64,000 bases of DNA from assembly GCA_036387415.1 (NCBI GenBank), contig DASVTU010000023.1, positions 62,001 to 126,000 of the forward strand. Direction: 5' to 3'. Of this stretch, positions 51,413-59,757 are shown one piece after another. The notes under the pieces were generated by a model. The model had not been told where the DNA came from and ran no database searches. It saw only the letters and a list, made by a program, of their open reading frames with translations. Made by a program: the position numbers and the translations under genes. The DNA is from DASVTU01 sp036387415 (GTDB lineage Bacteria; Acidobacteriota; Blastocatellia; Pyrinomonadales; Pyrinomonadaceae). Each line of letters begins with the position of its first letter. The stretch's first letter is position 1.

Positions 51413-52129
51413 TTACATTGTCTTGTTGCCCTGCGACGAAGCTTGTTGCGCGGCTTTTTTGGCTTTGAGTTCGGCGAGTTGGTTGCGCGCCTGCACGTCG
51501 CCGACCTGACTCTTGAGCGCGTTCAGGCGAGAGTCGAGCGAAGATTCGGAGAGTTCTTTGCCGAGATTGGCTTCGGCAATCGTGGTCTTGATGTGCTGAC
51601 GCACGTTGTCGAGAGCTTTGACTTCGGCATCGACCGAGAGGCCGTCAAGTTGTTCCTGCACTTTGATACGCGCCTGCGCCGACTGCATCTTGGCAATCAT
51701 CGAATCGCGCTCGGCCTGAAGTTTTCTGATTTGCGACTGTACGCCCAACAAAGATTGCTTGGCCGAATTGGCATCATTCTGTCCAGATTCCAAATCGGCT
51801 TTCAATTCTGCGACTTCGGCCATCAGTTGATTCTTCTTCTGAATCAGGATGAGCGCGAGGTCATCTTGATTGGTATCGACGGCGGTGTCGAGTTCGGCTT
51901 CGGTCTGCGCTAGTTCGTGCGCGGCGCGTTTGAAACGCTCGTCGAGTTCTTCGCGTCGGCGAATAATGGCGGCGGTCGCCGTCTTGAGTTTCGTATATTT
52001 CTCAATCATCGAGTCGATGGCGTTCTCGTAGGCAATTTCGGGATGGTCTTTCTCGATGTCAGAAATCCAGAGCCGGAGAAACCCGCGCCACAAATTTCCC
52101 AGGCGACTTAAAATCCCACCTTCTGCCAT
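51413..52129 (-). CDS. PspA/IM30 family membrane-remodelling protein
   Basis: The 238-residue protein is almost entirely helical. It has an amphipathic start (ILSRLGNLWRGFLRLWI) that can bind membrane, followed by PspA-type hairpin helices (AIDSMIEKYTKLKTATAAII, ELAQTEAELDTAVDTNQDDLAL) and a heptad-rich body to residue ~215. The ESCRT-III-like fold forms rods and rings that stabilise stressed membranes. The start at ATG 52129 follows GGAAAGAATGAC; longer upstream codons are not family-like. It is the first gene of the operon with AAA, SBP-OmpA and ABC genes. Confidence 0.88.
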   Translation of the reverse strand: MAEGGILSRLGNLWRGFLRLWISDIEKDHPEIAYENAIDSMIEKYTKLKTATAAIIRRREELDERFKRAAHELAQTEAELDTAVDTNQDDLALILIQKKNQLMAEVAELKADLESGQNDANSAKQSLLGVQSQIRKLQAERDSMIAKMQSAQARIKVQEQLDGLSVDAEVKALDNVRQHIKTTIAEANLGKELSESSLDSRLNALKSQVGDVQARNQLAELKAKKAAQQASSQGNKTM

Positions 52130-52324
52130 GTCATTCTTTCCTTTCTCTCGTACCGAATTTTCCTTATCCGCACGCGCGCGATTGTGCCGCAGCGCAGACA
52201 CTCTAGCATAAAATTCAAACCTTTGATTAACGGAAGTAAAGAGCGCGGTCGAGCGGTCGGAAAGCGACGGCGGATGTTCGCGTCTGTGAGACTTGGCGGC
52301 TAGACGAGTCGTACATTATGTAAA

Positions 52325-52353
52325 AAGTCTCTGGAAAGAGGTTCCAGAGACTT
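52325..52353 (-). terminator. Intrinsic terminator of tRNA-Glu
   Basis: The arms 52325-52336 and 52342-52353 form a 12-bp perfect stem with a five-base loop (AGAGG on the plus strand). Read on the minus strand it is followed by TTT, ten bases after the tRNA 3' end. Confidence 0.85.
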
Positions 52354-52362
52354 TTGAACTAA

Positions 52363-52436
52363 TAGCGCATACGGGACTCGAACCCGTGGTCTCCGCCTTG
52401 AGAGGGCGGCGTGTTAGCCGACTACACCAATGCGCC
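52363..52436 (-). tRNA. tRNA-Glu(CTC)
   Basis: The minus-strand cloverleaf of 74 bases has a seven-pair acceptor stem (first pair G-U), D-arm GGTGTAGTCGGCTAACAC, anticodon stem-loop CCGCC-CTCTCAA-GGCGG with anticodon CTC, T-loop GGTTCGAGTCC and discriminator A. CCA is not encoded. A terminator follows directly. Confidence 0.95.
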
Positions 52437-52738
52437 TCGAAGCATGGCGATTATAAAAGCCGACGCGCGTAAATGGCAAGCGCACCTTGTTTCCATGTGT
52501 CGTCGCATCTATTGGCGAAAGCGATGCGAAAGCGTCTTGACGACGGCTCGTTGGCGTGTGTGGGAAAGGGTTCGGAGGCGCGTGCGCGGGGTTCTTTCAG
52601 ACTGGCGCAGGGGCAGTGTTATACTCGCTTTGCTTCATGATTTTGCGCGCGTGTTCGGACTCTTTACCGAAAGAACGCGTGTTTGAGAAAAGCCATCTTA
52701 CTTAACTATTCTCCCCGGAAAATAAGACCACCGGATTT
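52437..52738. promoter_or_regulatory. 302-bp region with extended -10 before NfnAB-like gene
   Basis: TGTTATACT places a TG-extended -10 hexamer (TATACT) at 52620-52625, about 115 bp before the ATG at 52739; no convincing -35. The tRNA-Glu promoter must also lie here on the minus strand. No ORF is supported. Confidence 0.4.
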
Positions 52739-55700
52739 ATGACCAATTTTCTTGTCGAACCAAGCGACACACCAGACATGCCCGACGATGCGCCTGCGGA
52801 TTTCAAACTCGGCCTCGAAGGATTCACATACAGCGACCTCTATCGACCCGTGCGTCTGCGCGCGCTCGCCGAAGCCTTCTACGCGGAACTGAATCGTGCC
52901 GACGCCGCGCTTCACGCCGCGTTGATGAGCTACTTGGAGACGCGCGGCGCGCGGCTGGCGGGTACGAAGGCCGAATCGGAACTCCTGATTGCCGCCGCGC
53001 CGCACCTGTCGCGTTTCCTCGCGCGACTCTTCGAGATTGAGCGCGAGCGCAATGCGTCGATTGATGCCATACGCGCGCAAGACCCCGTTTTTGCGTTCAA
53101 GTTTTTCGTCGCGCGTCGTGCGTTGAAGCGTTTTCCGGTCGAAGCGGCGTTGCGTGTGGATGCGGATGCGGCGGACGATGCGCTTGAGCGTCTGCGTCAG
53201 GCGGCTTTCGCCGACACGCTCGCAGACGACCGCGAACTCGGCCTCGCGCGCATGACCGCGCGGCTGCTCGAATGGGAAAAGCAACTTGAAAAGAGCGGCG
53301 ACGCCGCTTTGGATGAAGATGTTGTGCGCGCAGTCGGTGTGGCCGTGGATGCGGCGCGTGTGGCGTTTGCGGGGAGTTCATTGGAGGCGACGTTGCGTGG
53401 CGCGCAGTTGTTGTTTGAGAAGGATAGTGGCGAAAGCCGCGTCGGAAGTGAGGTAGTCGAAACGGGCGCGGTCGTCGCAGATGCGGATGCGACGGATGAG
53501 AAACGCGCTTTTGTCCGGTCGGCGTTGCGGCTGATTGAGGCGTGGGCGGCGTCGCACTCGGTGCAGGAGTCGGGGCGCGTGCGCGTCGGTGGTTGGGTCA
53601 GTTTTCGCGTGCCACATCCTTTGAACTACGAGCATCTGGTGCAGATTGAACGCCCGCGTGCGGCGACGGATTTGCCGGAAATGATGCGCGGACTCGAACG
53701 AAACTTGCGACGGCGCGACGGGTTTGAGTTGACTGACCAACGCGCCACTCCGCGAGAAGTTTTGGACGAAGTTCACTACTGTCTCTACTGCCACGAACGC
53801 GACAAGGATTCGTGCTCGAAGGGCTTGCGCGACCCGCAAGGCGCACTCAAACGCAACCCGCTCGGCATCAAGCTCGAAGGCTGCCCGCTCGACGAAAAGA
53901 TTTCCGAGATGCACGTCTTGCAGAGAGACGGCGACGCCATCGCTGCGCTGTCGCTCGTCGTGATTGATAACCCGATGTGTCCCGGCACGGGTCATCGCAT
54001 CTGCAACGACTGCATGAAGTCCTGCATCTTCCAGAAGCAGGAACCCGTCAACATCCCGCAGGCCGAGACCGGCATCCTGACGGACGTGTTAAAGTTGCCC
54101 TACGGCTTCGAGATTTACTCTCTGCTGACGCGCTGGAATCCTCTGAACGCGAAACGACCGTACGCGTTGCCGTACAACGGACGCAACGTGCTCGTCGTCG
54201 GCCTCGGCCCCGCCGGTTACACGCTCGCACACTACCTACTCAATGAAGGCTTCGGCGTCGTCGGCATCGACGGCCTCAAGATTGAACCGCTCTCCGACGC
54301 GCTGACGGGCGAGGGCGGACGCCGCACTCCGCGCGCCGTCATCGACGTGCGCGAGATTGAAACCGCGCTCGACCGTCGCGTGCTCGCAGGCTTCGGCGGC
54401 GTCTCGGAGTACGGCATCACGGTGCGTTGGGACAAGAATTTCCTCACAATGATTCACCTCACGCTCGCACGCCGCGACCATTTTCGTTTTTACGGCGGCG
54501 TCCGCTTCGGCGGCACGCTCGACATCGAAGATGCGTGGGAGTTGGGGTTTGACCACATCGCCATCGCCACAGGCGCGGGTCGCCCGACCATCATCGACAT
54601 GAAGAACAACCTCCTGCGCGGCATACGCAAAGCCTCCGATTTCCTCATGGCGCTGCAACTCACGGGAGCCTTCAAACGCGACGCGTTCGCTAATCTGCAA
54701 GTCAGGCTTCCAGCCATCGTCATCGGCGGCGGACTGACCGCGATTGATACTGCGACGGAGATTTTCGCTTACTATCCCGTGCAGGTTGAAAAGATGCTGG
54801 AACGTCATGTGCAACTCGTCGCGGAGTTTGGCGAGGAAGAAATCATCAGGCGTTTCGATGCGGAGGAACGCGGCATCTATGAAGAATTTCTGGCGCACGG
54901 GCGTGCGGTCAGAGAGGAACGCGAGCGTGCGCGTCGGTCGGGAGAGTCGCCGGATTTCGTGTCGCTGGTGCGCGCGTGGGGCGGCGTCTCCATCGTCTAC
55001 CGGAAGCGTCTGATTGATTCGCCCGCGTATCGTCTCAACCATGAGGAGGTGGCGAAGGCGCTTGAAGAGGGCATCAACTTTGTGGAAAACATGATGCCGC
55101 TTGAAGCCGTCGCGGGCGAACACGGCGCGGTCGCGGGCATCAACTTTGCGCGCATGGCGCACGACGCGGAGACGAAAAAATGGACTGTGACGTGCGACAC
55201 CGTTCATCTTCCGGCGCGGACGGTCTGCGTCGCGGCGGGAACAAGCCCGAACACTATTTACGAGAAAGAGCGTCCGGGCACGTTTCGGCTCGATGGCTGG
55301 GGTGAGTTTTTCGCGCCGCACAAAGTTGAGAGGAATGCTGGCGGGGATTTCCGACTCGTCCCGGCGGCGCAAGGGGAACGAGCGTTCTTTACTTCTTATG
55401 ACAAAGAAGGACGATTCATTTCATACTACGGCGACAACCATCCTGTTTACGCCGGAAACGTCGTCAAGGCGATGGCTTCCGCCAAACACGGTTACGAGCA
55501 CATCGCCGCGCTCTTTGCCCACGAACTTGACACGCTCAAAGAGGATGACCAACCCATGCGCGAAGCGGCGTTTGCGCGTCTCGTCGAAACTCTCGACGAC
55601 GAGTTGACGGCGCGCGTCGTGCGGGTCGAGCGTCTGACGGAAACCATCGTGGATGTCGTCGTGCGTGCACCGATGCAGGCGCGCAAGTTTCACCCCGGAC

Positions 55701-56584
55701 AGTTTTATCGTCTCCAAAATTACGAGACCGACGCGCGCACCATCGACGGCACAAAGCTCACGATGGAGGGACTCGCGCTGACGGGCGCGTGGGTCGATAA
55801 AGAGCGCGGGTTGCTCAGCCTGATTGTGTTGGAGATGGGCGCGTCGTCGCGCATGTGCGCGATGCTGAAGCCGGGGCAGGAGGTCGTCGTGATGGGGCCG
55901 ACGGGGACGCCCACCGAAATCCCTTCCGGCGAGACGGTGCTGCTAGCGGGCGGAGGCTTAGGCAACGCCGTTCTCTTTTCGATTGCGAAGGCGCTCGGCG
56001 AGCGCGACAATCACGTCGTCTACTTCGCGGGCTACAAGAGGGGCGAAGACCTTTTCAGACGCGAGGAGATTGAAGCGGCGACTGAACAAGTCGTGTGGGC
56101 GACCGACACGGGCGCGGAGATTGAGCCGCGACGCAAGCAGGATAGGCACTTTCGCGGCAACATCGTGCAAGCCATCGCCGCCTACGCCGAAGGGCGTCTC
56201 GGCGACGTGCGTTTCAATCTGCGAGATGTTGACCGCATCATCGCCATCGGTTCCGACCGCATGATGGCCGCCGTCAAAGAGGCGCGACACACCGTGCTTG
56301 CGCCGCATCTCAAACAAGCGCACGTCGGCATCGGCTCCATCAATAGCCCTATGCAATGCATGATGAAAGAGGTCTGCGCGCAGTGTCTGCAAAAACACAT
56401 CGACCCGCAGACCGGCGCTGAAAGTTTCGTCTTCTCCTGCTTCAATCAAGACCAAATCCTCGACCACGTTGACTTCAAAAACTTGAACGACCGTCTGCGC
56501 GCCAACACTGTACAGGAAAAAATCGCTAACCTCTGGCTCGACAAAATCATCCGCGAAGGACAGACGACGGACGACGGACGATAG
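52739..56584 (+). CDS. NfnAB-like fused flavin oxidoreductase (GltD + PyrK modules)
   Basis: The 1281-residue protein has an N-terminal helical region of ~330 residues with no recognised domain. A ferredoxin-like GltD head follows (CLYCHERDKDSC at 348-359, GCPLDEKI, then CPGTGHRICNDCMKSC). A two-dinucleotide-fold FAD/NAD(P) domain (VLVVGLGPAGYTLAHYL at ~485, PAIVIGGGLTAIDTA at ~660) spans ~480-930. The C-terminal FNR-like PyrK module (~950-1281) has LLAGGGLGNAVLFSIA and [2Fe-2S]-type cysteines (CMMKEVCAQC, then FSCF). NfnA/NfnB and sulfide-dehydrogenase subunits have these modules as separate chains. Electron bifurcation or ferredoxin:NADP exchange is plausible but unproven. Confidence 0.8.
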   Translation: MTNFLVEPSDTPDMPDDAPADFKLGLEGFTYSDLYRPVRLRALAEAFYAELNRADAALHAALMSYLETRGARLAGTKAESELLIAAAPHLSRFLARLFEIERERNASIDAIRAQDPVFAFKFFVARRALKRFPVEAALRVDADAADDALERLRQAAFADTLADDRELGLARMTARLLEWEKQLEKSGDAALDEDVVRAVGVAVDAARVAFAGSSLEATLRGAQLLFEKDSGESRVGSEVVETGAVVADADATDEKRAFVRSALRLIEAWAASHSVQESGRVRVGGWVSFRVPHPLNYEHLVQIERPRAATDLPEMMRGLERNLRRRDGFELTDQRATPREVLDEVHYCLYCHERDKDSCSKGLRDPQGALKRNPLGIKLEGCPLDEKISEMHVLQRDGDAIAALSLVVIDNPMCPGTGHRICNDCMKSCIFQKQEPVNIPQAETGILTDVLKLPYGFEIYSLLTRWNPLNAKRPYALPYNGRNVLVVGLGPAGYTLAHYLLNEGFGVVGIDGLKIEPLSDALTGEGGRRTPRAVIDVREIETALDRRVLAGFGGVSEYGITVRWDKNFLTMIHLTLARRDHFRFYGGVRFGGTLDIEDAWELGFDHIAIATGAGRPTIIDMKNNLLRGIRKASDFLMALQLTGAFKRDAFANLQVRLPAIVIGGGLTAIDTATEIFAYYPVQVEKMLERHVQLVAEFGEEEIIRRFDAEERGIYEEFLAHGRAVREERERARRSGESPDFVSLVRAWGGVSIVYRKRLIDSPAYRLNHEEVAKALEEGINFVENMMPLEAVAGEHGAVAGINFARMAHDAETKKWTVTCDTVHLPARTVCVAAGTSPNTIYEKERPGTFRLDGWGEFFAPHKVERNAGGDFRLVPAAQGERAFFTSYDKEGRFISYYGDNHPVYAGNVVKAMASAKHGYEHIAALFAHELDTLKEDDQPMREAAFARLVETLDDELTARVVRVERLTETIVDVVVRAPMQARKFHPGQFYRLQNYETDARTIDGTKLTMEGLALTGAWVDKERGLLSLIVLEMGASSRMCAMLKPGQEVVVMGPTGTPTEIPSGETVLLAGGGLGNAVLFSIAKALGERDNHVVYFAGYKRGEDLFRREEIEAATEQVVWATDTGAEIEPRRKQDRHFRGNIVQAIAAYAEGRLGDVRFNLRDVDRIIAIGSDRMMAAVKEARHTVLAPHLKQAHVGIGSINSPMQCMMKEVCAQCLQKHIDPQTGAESFVFSCFNQDQILDHVDFKNLNDRLRANTVQEKIANLWLDKIIREGQTTDDGR

Positions 56585-56670
56585 ACGATGCGACGCACCA
56601 GCGTTTCAACTTTTCATCGTCGCTGACCTTTCAAGTTTTTATCGTCAATGGCCTATCGCCCATCGTCCGT
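56566..56670. repeat. GACGGAC/GACGATA short-unit inverted repeat
   Basis: The left part (56566-56592) has three GACGGAC/GACGATAGAC-like units that overlap the last codons (TTDDGR) of the 1281-aa gene. The right part (about 56640-56670) carries GGCCTATCGCCCATCGTCCGTT in complementary order. It lies between convergent genes. Confidence 0.55.
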
Positions 56671-57545
56671 TATGCTTTCTTCGGTGCACGTTCGGAGACG
56701 AGGCGACGGTAGGCTTCGTCGCGTGTGAGGCCGAGCGTGCGCGCGGCGCGTTTGAGTGCGGCGCGCTGGTCGTGTCCTTCGGCTTCGAGCGCGGCGACGA
56801 GTTTTGAGATGCTTCGTCGTGCGTCTGTCTGAAGACCCGCGTCTGCTTCGTCTGGAATCACCGTCCGGTCAATAACGAGCACCATTTCGCCACGCGCCGA
56901 CTGTGCATCGGCGAAACGCGACGCCAACTCGCTCAGACGCCCGCGCACCAATTCCTCATGCAACTTCGTCAATTCGCGCGCCACCGCCGCCACGCGTTCG
57001 CCTAAGATTTCGCGCGCATCTGTCAGCGCGTGGGCGATGCGATGCGGCGCTTCGTAGAAGACGAGCGTGGCGGGCATGTCGCGCAGTTCGGAGAGGCGTG
57101 CGCGACGCGCGTGTGTGCGCGCGGGGAGGAAACCGCCGAAGAAAAATTGGTCGGTCGGCAAACCCGACGCGACGAGCGCGGCGACGAAAGCCGACGCGCC
57201 CGGCACGGGGACGACCGTTGCGCCCTGTTCGATGGCGGCGCGGACGAGTCGGAAACCGGGGTCGTTGATGCCAGGCGTTCCGGCGTCGGACACGACGGCG
57301 ATATTAGCGCCGCGCGCGAGCATCGCGGCGAGTTCGACGGCGTGTGCCTGTTCGTTGTGTTCGTGATAACTCGTCGTCTTCGTCTTGATGCCGTAGCGGT
57401 CGAGCAGGACGCGCGTGTGGCGCGTATCCTCGCACGCAATCAAGTCTACTTCCGCGAGTACACGCAGAGCGCGTTGTGTAATGTCTTCGAGATTACCGAT
57501 GGGCGTGGCGACCAGATAGAGCCGACCCGCGACGGATGATGCCAT
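56670..57545 (-). CDS. rsmI: 16S rRNA (cytidine-1402-2'-O)-methyltransferase
   Basis: The 291-residue SAM-dependent methyltransferase of the tetrapyrrole-methylase fold has LYLVATPIGNLEDITQRAL at the N-terminus, CEDTRHTRVLL, VSDAGTPGINDPG, VPVPGASA and FYEAPHRI. It 2'-O-methylates C1402 in the decoding centre together with RsmH. I prefer ATG 57545 over one six codons upstream because the family begins close to the LYLVATPIGN strand. The C-terminal ~45 residues form the usual small helical domain. Confidence 0.95.
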   Translation of the reverse strand: MASSVAGRLYLVATPIGNLEDITQRALRVLAEVDLIACEDTRHTRVLLDRYGIKTKTTSYHEHNEQAHAVELAAMLARGANIAVVSDAGTPGINDPGFRLVRAAIEQGATVVPVPGASAFVAALVASGLPTDQFFFGGFLPARTHARRARLSELRDMPATLVFYEAPHRIAHALTDAREILGERVAAVARELTKLHEELVRGRLSELASRFADAQSARGEMVLVIDRTVIPDEADAGLQTDARRSISKLVAALEAEGHDQRAALKRAARTLGLTRDEAYRRLVSERAPKKA

Positions 57546-57570
57546 GCGCGCATTGTCGCACACACGCGAA

Positions 57571-57757
57571 GAATTGCGGATTTCGGAATGCGGATTACGG
57601 ATTGGCAGGATAAGAATTTAGGAATCAGAAGCCAGCAGCCAGAATAAAAACTCGGAAAGCAGTTGAGAGTAAAGCTTATCAAGATTTTCTACTCAACCGA
57701 GCTTTTCTAGTGACTACTGATTACTGGCTACCGTTTTCAATCCGCAATCCGCAATGG
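57571..57757. repeat. GCGGATT heptamer inverted repeat upstream of rsmI
   Basis: 57571-57605 reads GCGGATT/TCGGAAT/GCGGATT/ACGGATT, four heptamers in a row. 57738-57757 carries the complementary AATCCGC units. The inner part has ATCAGAAGCCAGCAGCC against TACTGGCTACCG. It fills the spacer between the minus-strand rsmI and the small secreted protein gene. Confidence 0.75.
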
Positions 57758-57759
57758 AA

Positions 57760-58149
57760 TCAGTCGTTGGCGAAGAATGATGTGAGTTTGTATTCGGAGC
57801 CGACGCGCTCGAAGAGGATACCTTGTTCGCCGCAGAAGATGCTGTAGGCGTCGCCGTCGCGCCCTGGCTTGGCGGTGGCGAAGCATCTCTTGATGCTGCG
57901 GTCGAACATCCGAGAGTAGTTTTTGATGAACTGTGCCCTTGTCAATTCTTTGTTGTCGAAGGGGAAGGGGAGTTTGGTCATCGAGGCCACGGCTTCTTTG
58001 TCGTCCTTCGCCACCGCCATTTTGAACTTGCTCCAAAACGAGGCGAACGGCTGAGCGTTGGTGGTCGTGCCTCGCTTGCTTTGCGCGCCCGCCGCCGATA
58101 CGGAACAGAAGATGAGAAGTGATAATGCCGTCACCAACAAAGATTTCAT
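57760..58149 (-). CDS. Small secreted protein, unknown family
   Basis: The 129-residue protein has a signal peptide (LLVTALSLLIFCSVSAAGA) and a compact domain with WSKFKMAVAKDDKEAVASM and a paired-Cys region (RCFATAK; IFCGEQG). The pattern resembles small SnoaL/NTF2-like secreted proteins, but I cannot assign it. AGGAGA lies eight bases before the ATG at 58149; a longer in-frame start would add 14 residues of poor quality. Confidence 0.7.
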   Translation of the reverse strand: MKSLLVTALSLLIFCSVSAAGAQSKRGTTTNAQPFASFWSKFKMAVAKDDKEAVASMTKLPFPFDNKELTRAQFIKNYSRMFDRSIKRCFATAKPGRDGDAYSIFCGEQGILFERVGSEYKLTSFFAND

Positions 58150-58313
58150 CCGTCGATTCTCCTTTTCACGATTGATGCAAATCCGCTTCATGATTGATAA
58201 GAAACCGCATTCTTGTTTGCGAGGCGCGGCGAGTATGTTATTACAAACGGCGTCCGGCGGTCTTATAAAAAGTTGGAACAGTTGTGCTGCGATGATTCGA
58301 GAGAGGCAAAGGC

Positions 58314-59672
58314 TTGCAGGCTATCGCTGAAATCGAAACGCCGACGGAGGGGCGACGCGGGCGTCTGCTGCGAGTGCTCGGCGTCGTCTTTGGTCTGGCC
58401 GTGACGGTCGGCATCACGGTCGGGATGGGCATCCTGCGAACACCCGGCGAGATTGCCGCGCAATTGCCGAACGCGTGGTTGTTCATCGGTGTGTGGCTTC
58501 TGGGCGGGTTGTACGCGCTGTTCGGCGCGATTTCGGTGGCGGAACTCGGCGCGATGCTGCCGCGTTCGGGCGGTTTCTATATCTTCGCGCGCCACGCGCT
58601 CGGCGAGTATACGGGCTTCGTCGTCGGTTGGAGCGATTGGCTTTCGACGTGTGGGACGCTGGCCGTCGTCGCCATCGTCATCGGCGAATACACGGGTACG
58701 CTCATCCCCGCGCTCGAAGCAGAGACGGTGCGCGTCGCGCTGGCGGTGGCCGTCGGGTTCGCCGTGCTGCAATGGGGCGGCGTGCGTTGGGGCGGTCGCA
58801 CGCAGGAGTTGACGAGCTTTCTCAAGACGCTCGCCTTCGCCGTGCTCATCGCCGCGTGTTTCATCATCGGTGGTAAAGATTCTACGGAGACGGGAGCGGC
58901 GGCAGCGACGTTCGTGCGCGAAGTTCCCACGGGACTCGCCTTCTGGACGGCGCTCGTCATCGCCTTGCAGGGAGTCATCTACACTTACGACGGCTGGTAC
59001 AGCCTCGTCTACTTCGGCGAGGAGGTGCGCGACCCCGCGCGCAGCGTCCCGCGTGCGATGATTGGAAGCGTCGTAGTCGTCATCGGAATTTATCTCCTGC
59101 TCAATCTCGCACTGCTCTACGTCCTGCCGCTCTCCGAACTAGCGGGCGACAAACTCGCCATCGGACGCGCGGCGGAGGAAATCTTCGGCGCGCGTGGCAA
59201 GTTTGTTATCAGCACGCTCGCCATTCTCTCGATGCTCGCTGCCATCAACGGCAACACACTCGCCGCGCCACGCATCCTTTTCGCCATGAGCCGCGACCGA
59301 CTTTTCTGGCATCAGGCGTCGCGCGTGAACCGTGGCGGCACGCCGACCGTGGCGCTTCTGCTGAGCACGTCGATGGTCGTCCTGATGATTGTTTTCAGCG
59401 GCACTTTCGGAAGACTATTGGCGGCGCTCGCATTCTTCTTCGTCATCAACTATAGCGTCTGCTTTCTCTCCGTCTTCGTCCTGCGACGGCGCGAATACGA
59501 CAGGCCGCGTCCCTATCGCGCGTGGGGGTATCCCTACACAACCGCGCTCGCACTGGCGGGTTCGCTCGCCTTCCTCGTCGCCGCCATCGTCAGCGACACC
59601 GCCAACAGCATCTTCGCGCTTCTACTACTCGCCGCCAGCTATCCCGCATTCCTCCTGATGAAACGCTACTAA
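58314..59672 (+). CDS. APC-family amino acid permease
   Basis: The 452-residue protein has about 12 membrane helices. The first is the unwound helix with the substrate-backbone motif (ITVGMGILRTPGEIA), followed by ELGAMLPRSGGFYIFAR and YDGWYSLVYFGEEVRDP, typical of L-type/APC amino-acid transporters. It should be an importer or exchanger; the amino acid cannot be told. It starts at TTG 58314, with AGAGG just upstream. No enzyme for amino-acid use is directly adjacent, though a saccharopine-dehydrogenase-like gene lies 2.3 kb away. Confidence 0.92.
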   Translation: MQAIAEIETPTEGRRGRLLRVLGVVFGLAVTVGITVGMGILRTPGEIAAQLPNAWLFIGVWLLGGLYALFGAISVAELGAMLPRSGGFYIFARHALGEYTGFVVGWSDWLSTCGTLAVVAIVIGEYTGTLIPALEAETVRVALAVAVGFAVLQWGGVRWGGRTQELTSFLKTLAFAVLIAACFIIGGKDSTETGAAAATFVREVPTGLAFWTALVIALQGVIYTYDGWYSLVYFGEEVRDPARSVPRAMIGSVVVVIGIYLLLNLALLYVLPLSELAGDKLAIGRAAEEIFGARGKFVISTLAILSMLAAINGNTLAAPRILFAMSRDRLFWHQASRVNRGGTPTVALLLSTSMVVLMIVFSGTFGRLLAALAFFFVINYSVCFLSVFVLRRREYDRPRPYRAWGYPYTTALALAGSLAFLVAAIVSDTANSIFALLLLAASYPAFLLMKRY

Positions 59673-59757
59673 AGAAGGCAAAGGGCAAAAGCAAAAGTGA
59701 AGAAAGACCGCTTGTTTTCTTCCTCCATTTGCCTTTTACCTTTTGACCCTTTCTTTT
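59671..59757. repeat. AAAGGCA-type inverted repeat between convergent genes
   Basis: The left arm (59671-59697) has AAAGGCAAAGGGCAAAAGC-type units. The right arm (about 59726-59757) is complementary with gaps. It spans the whole gap between the APC permease stop and the stop of the minus-strand ABC exporter. Confidence 0.65.
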
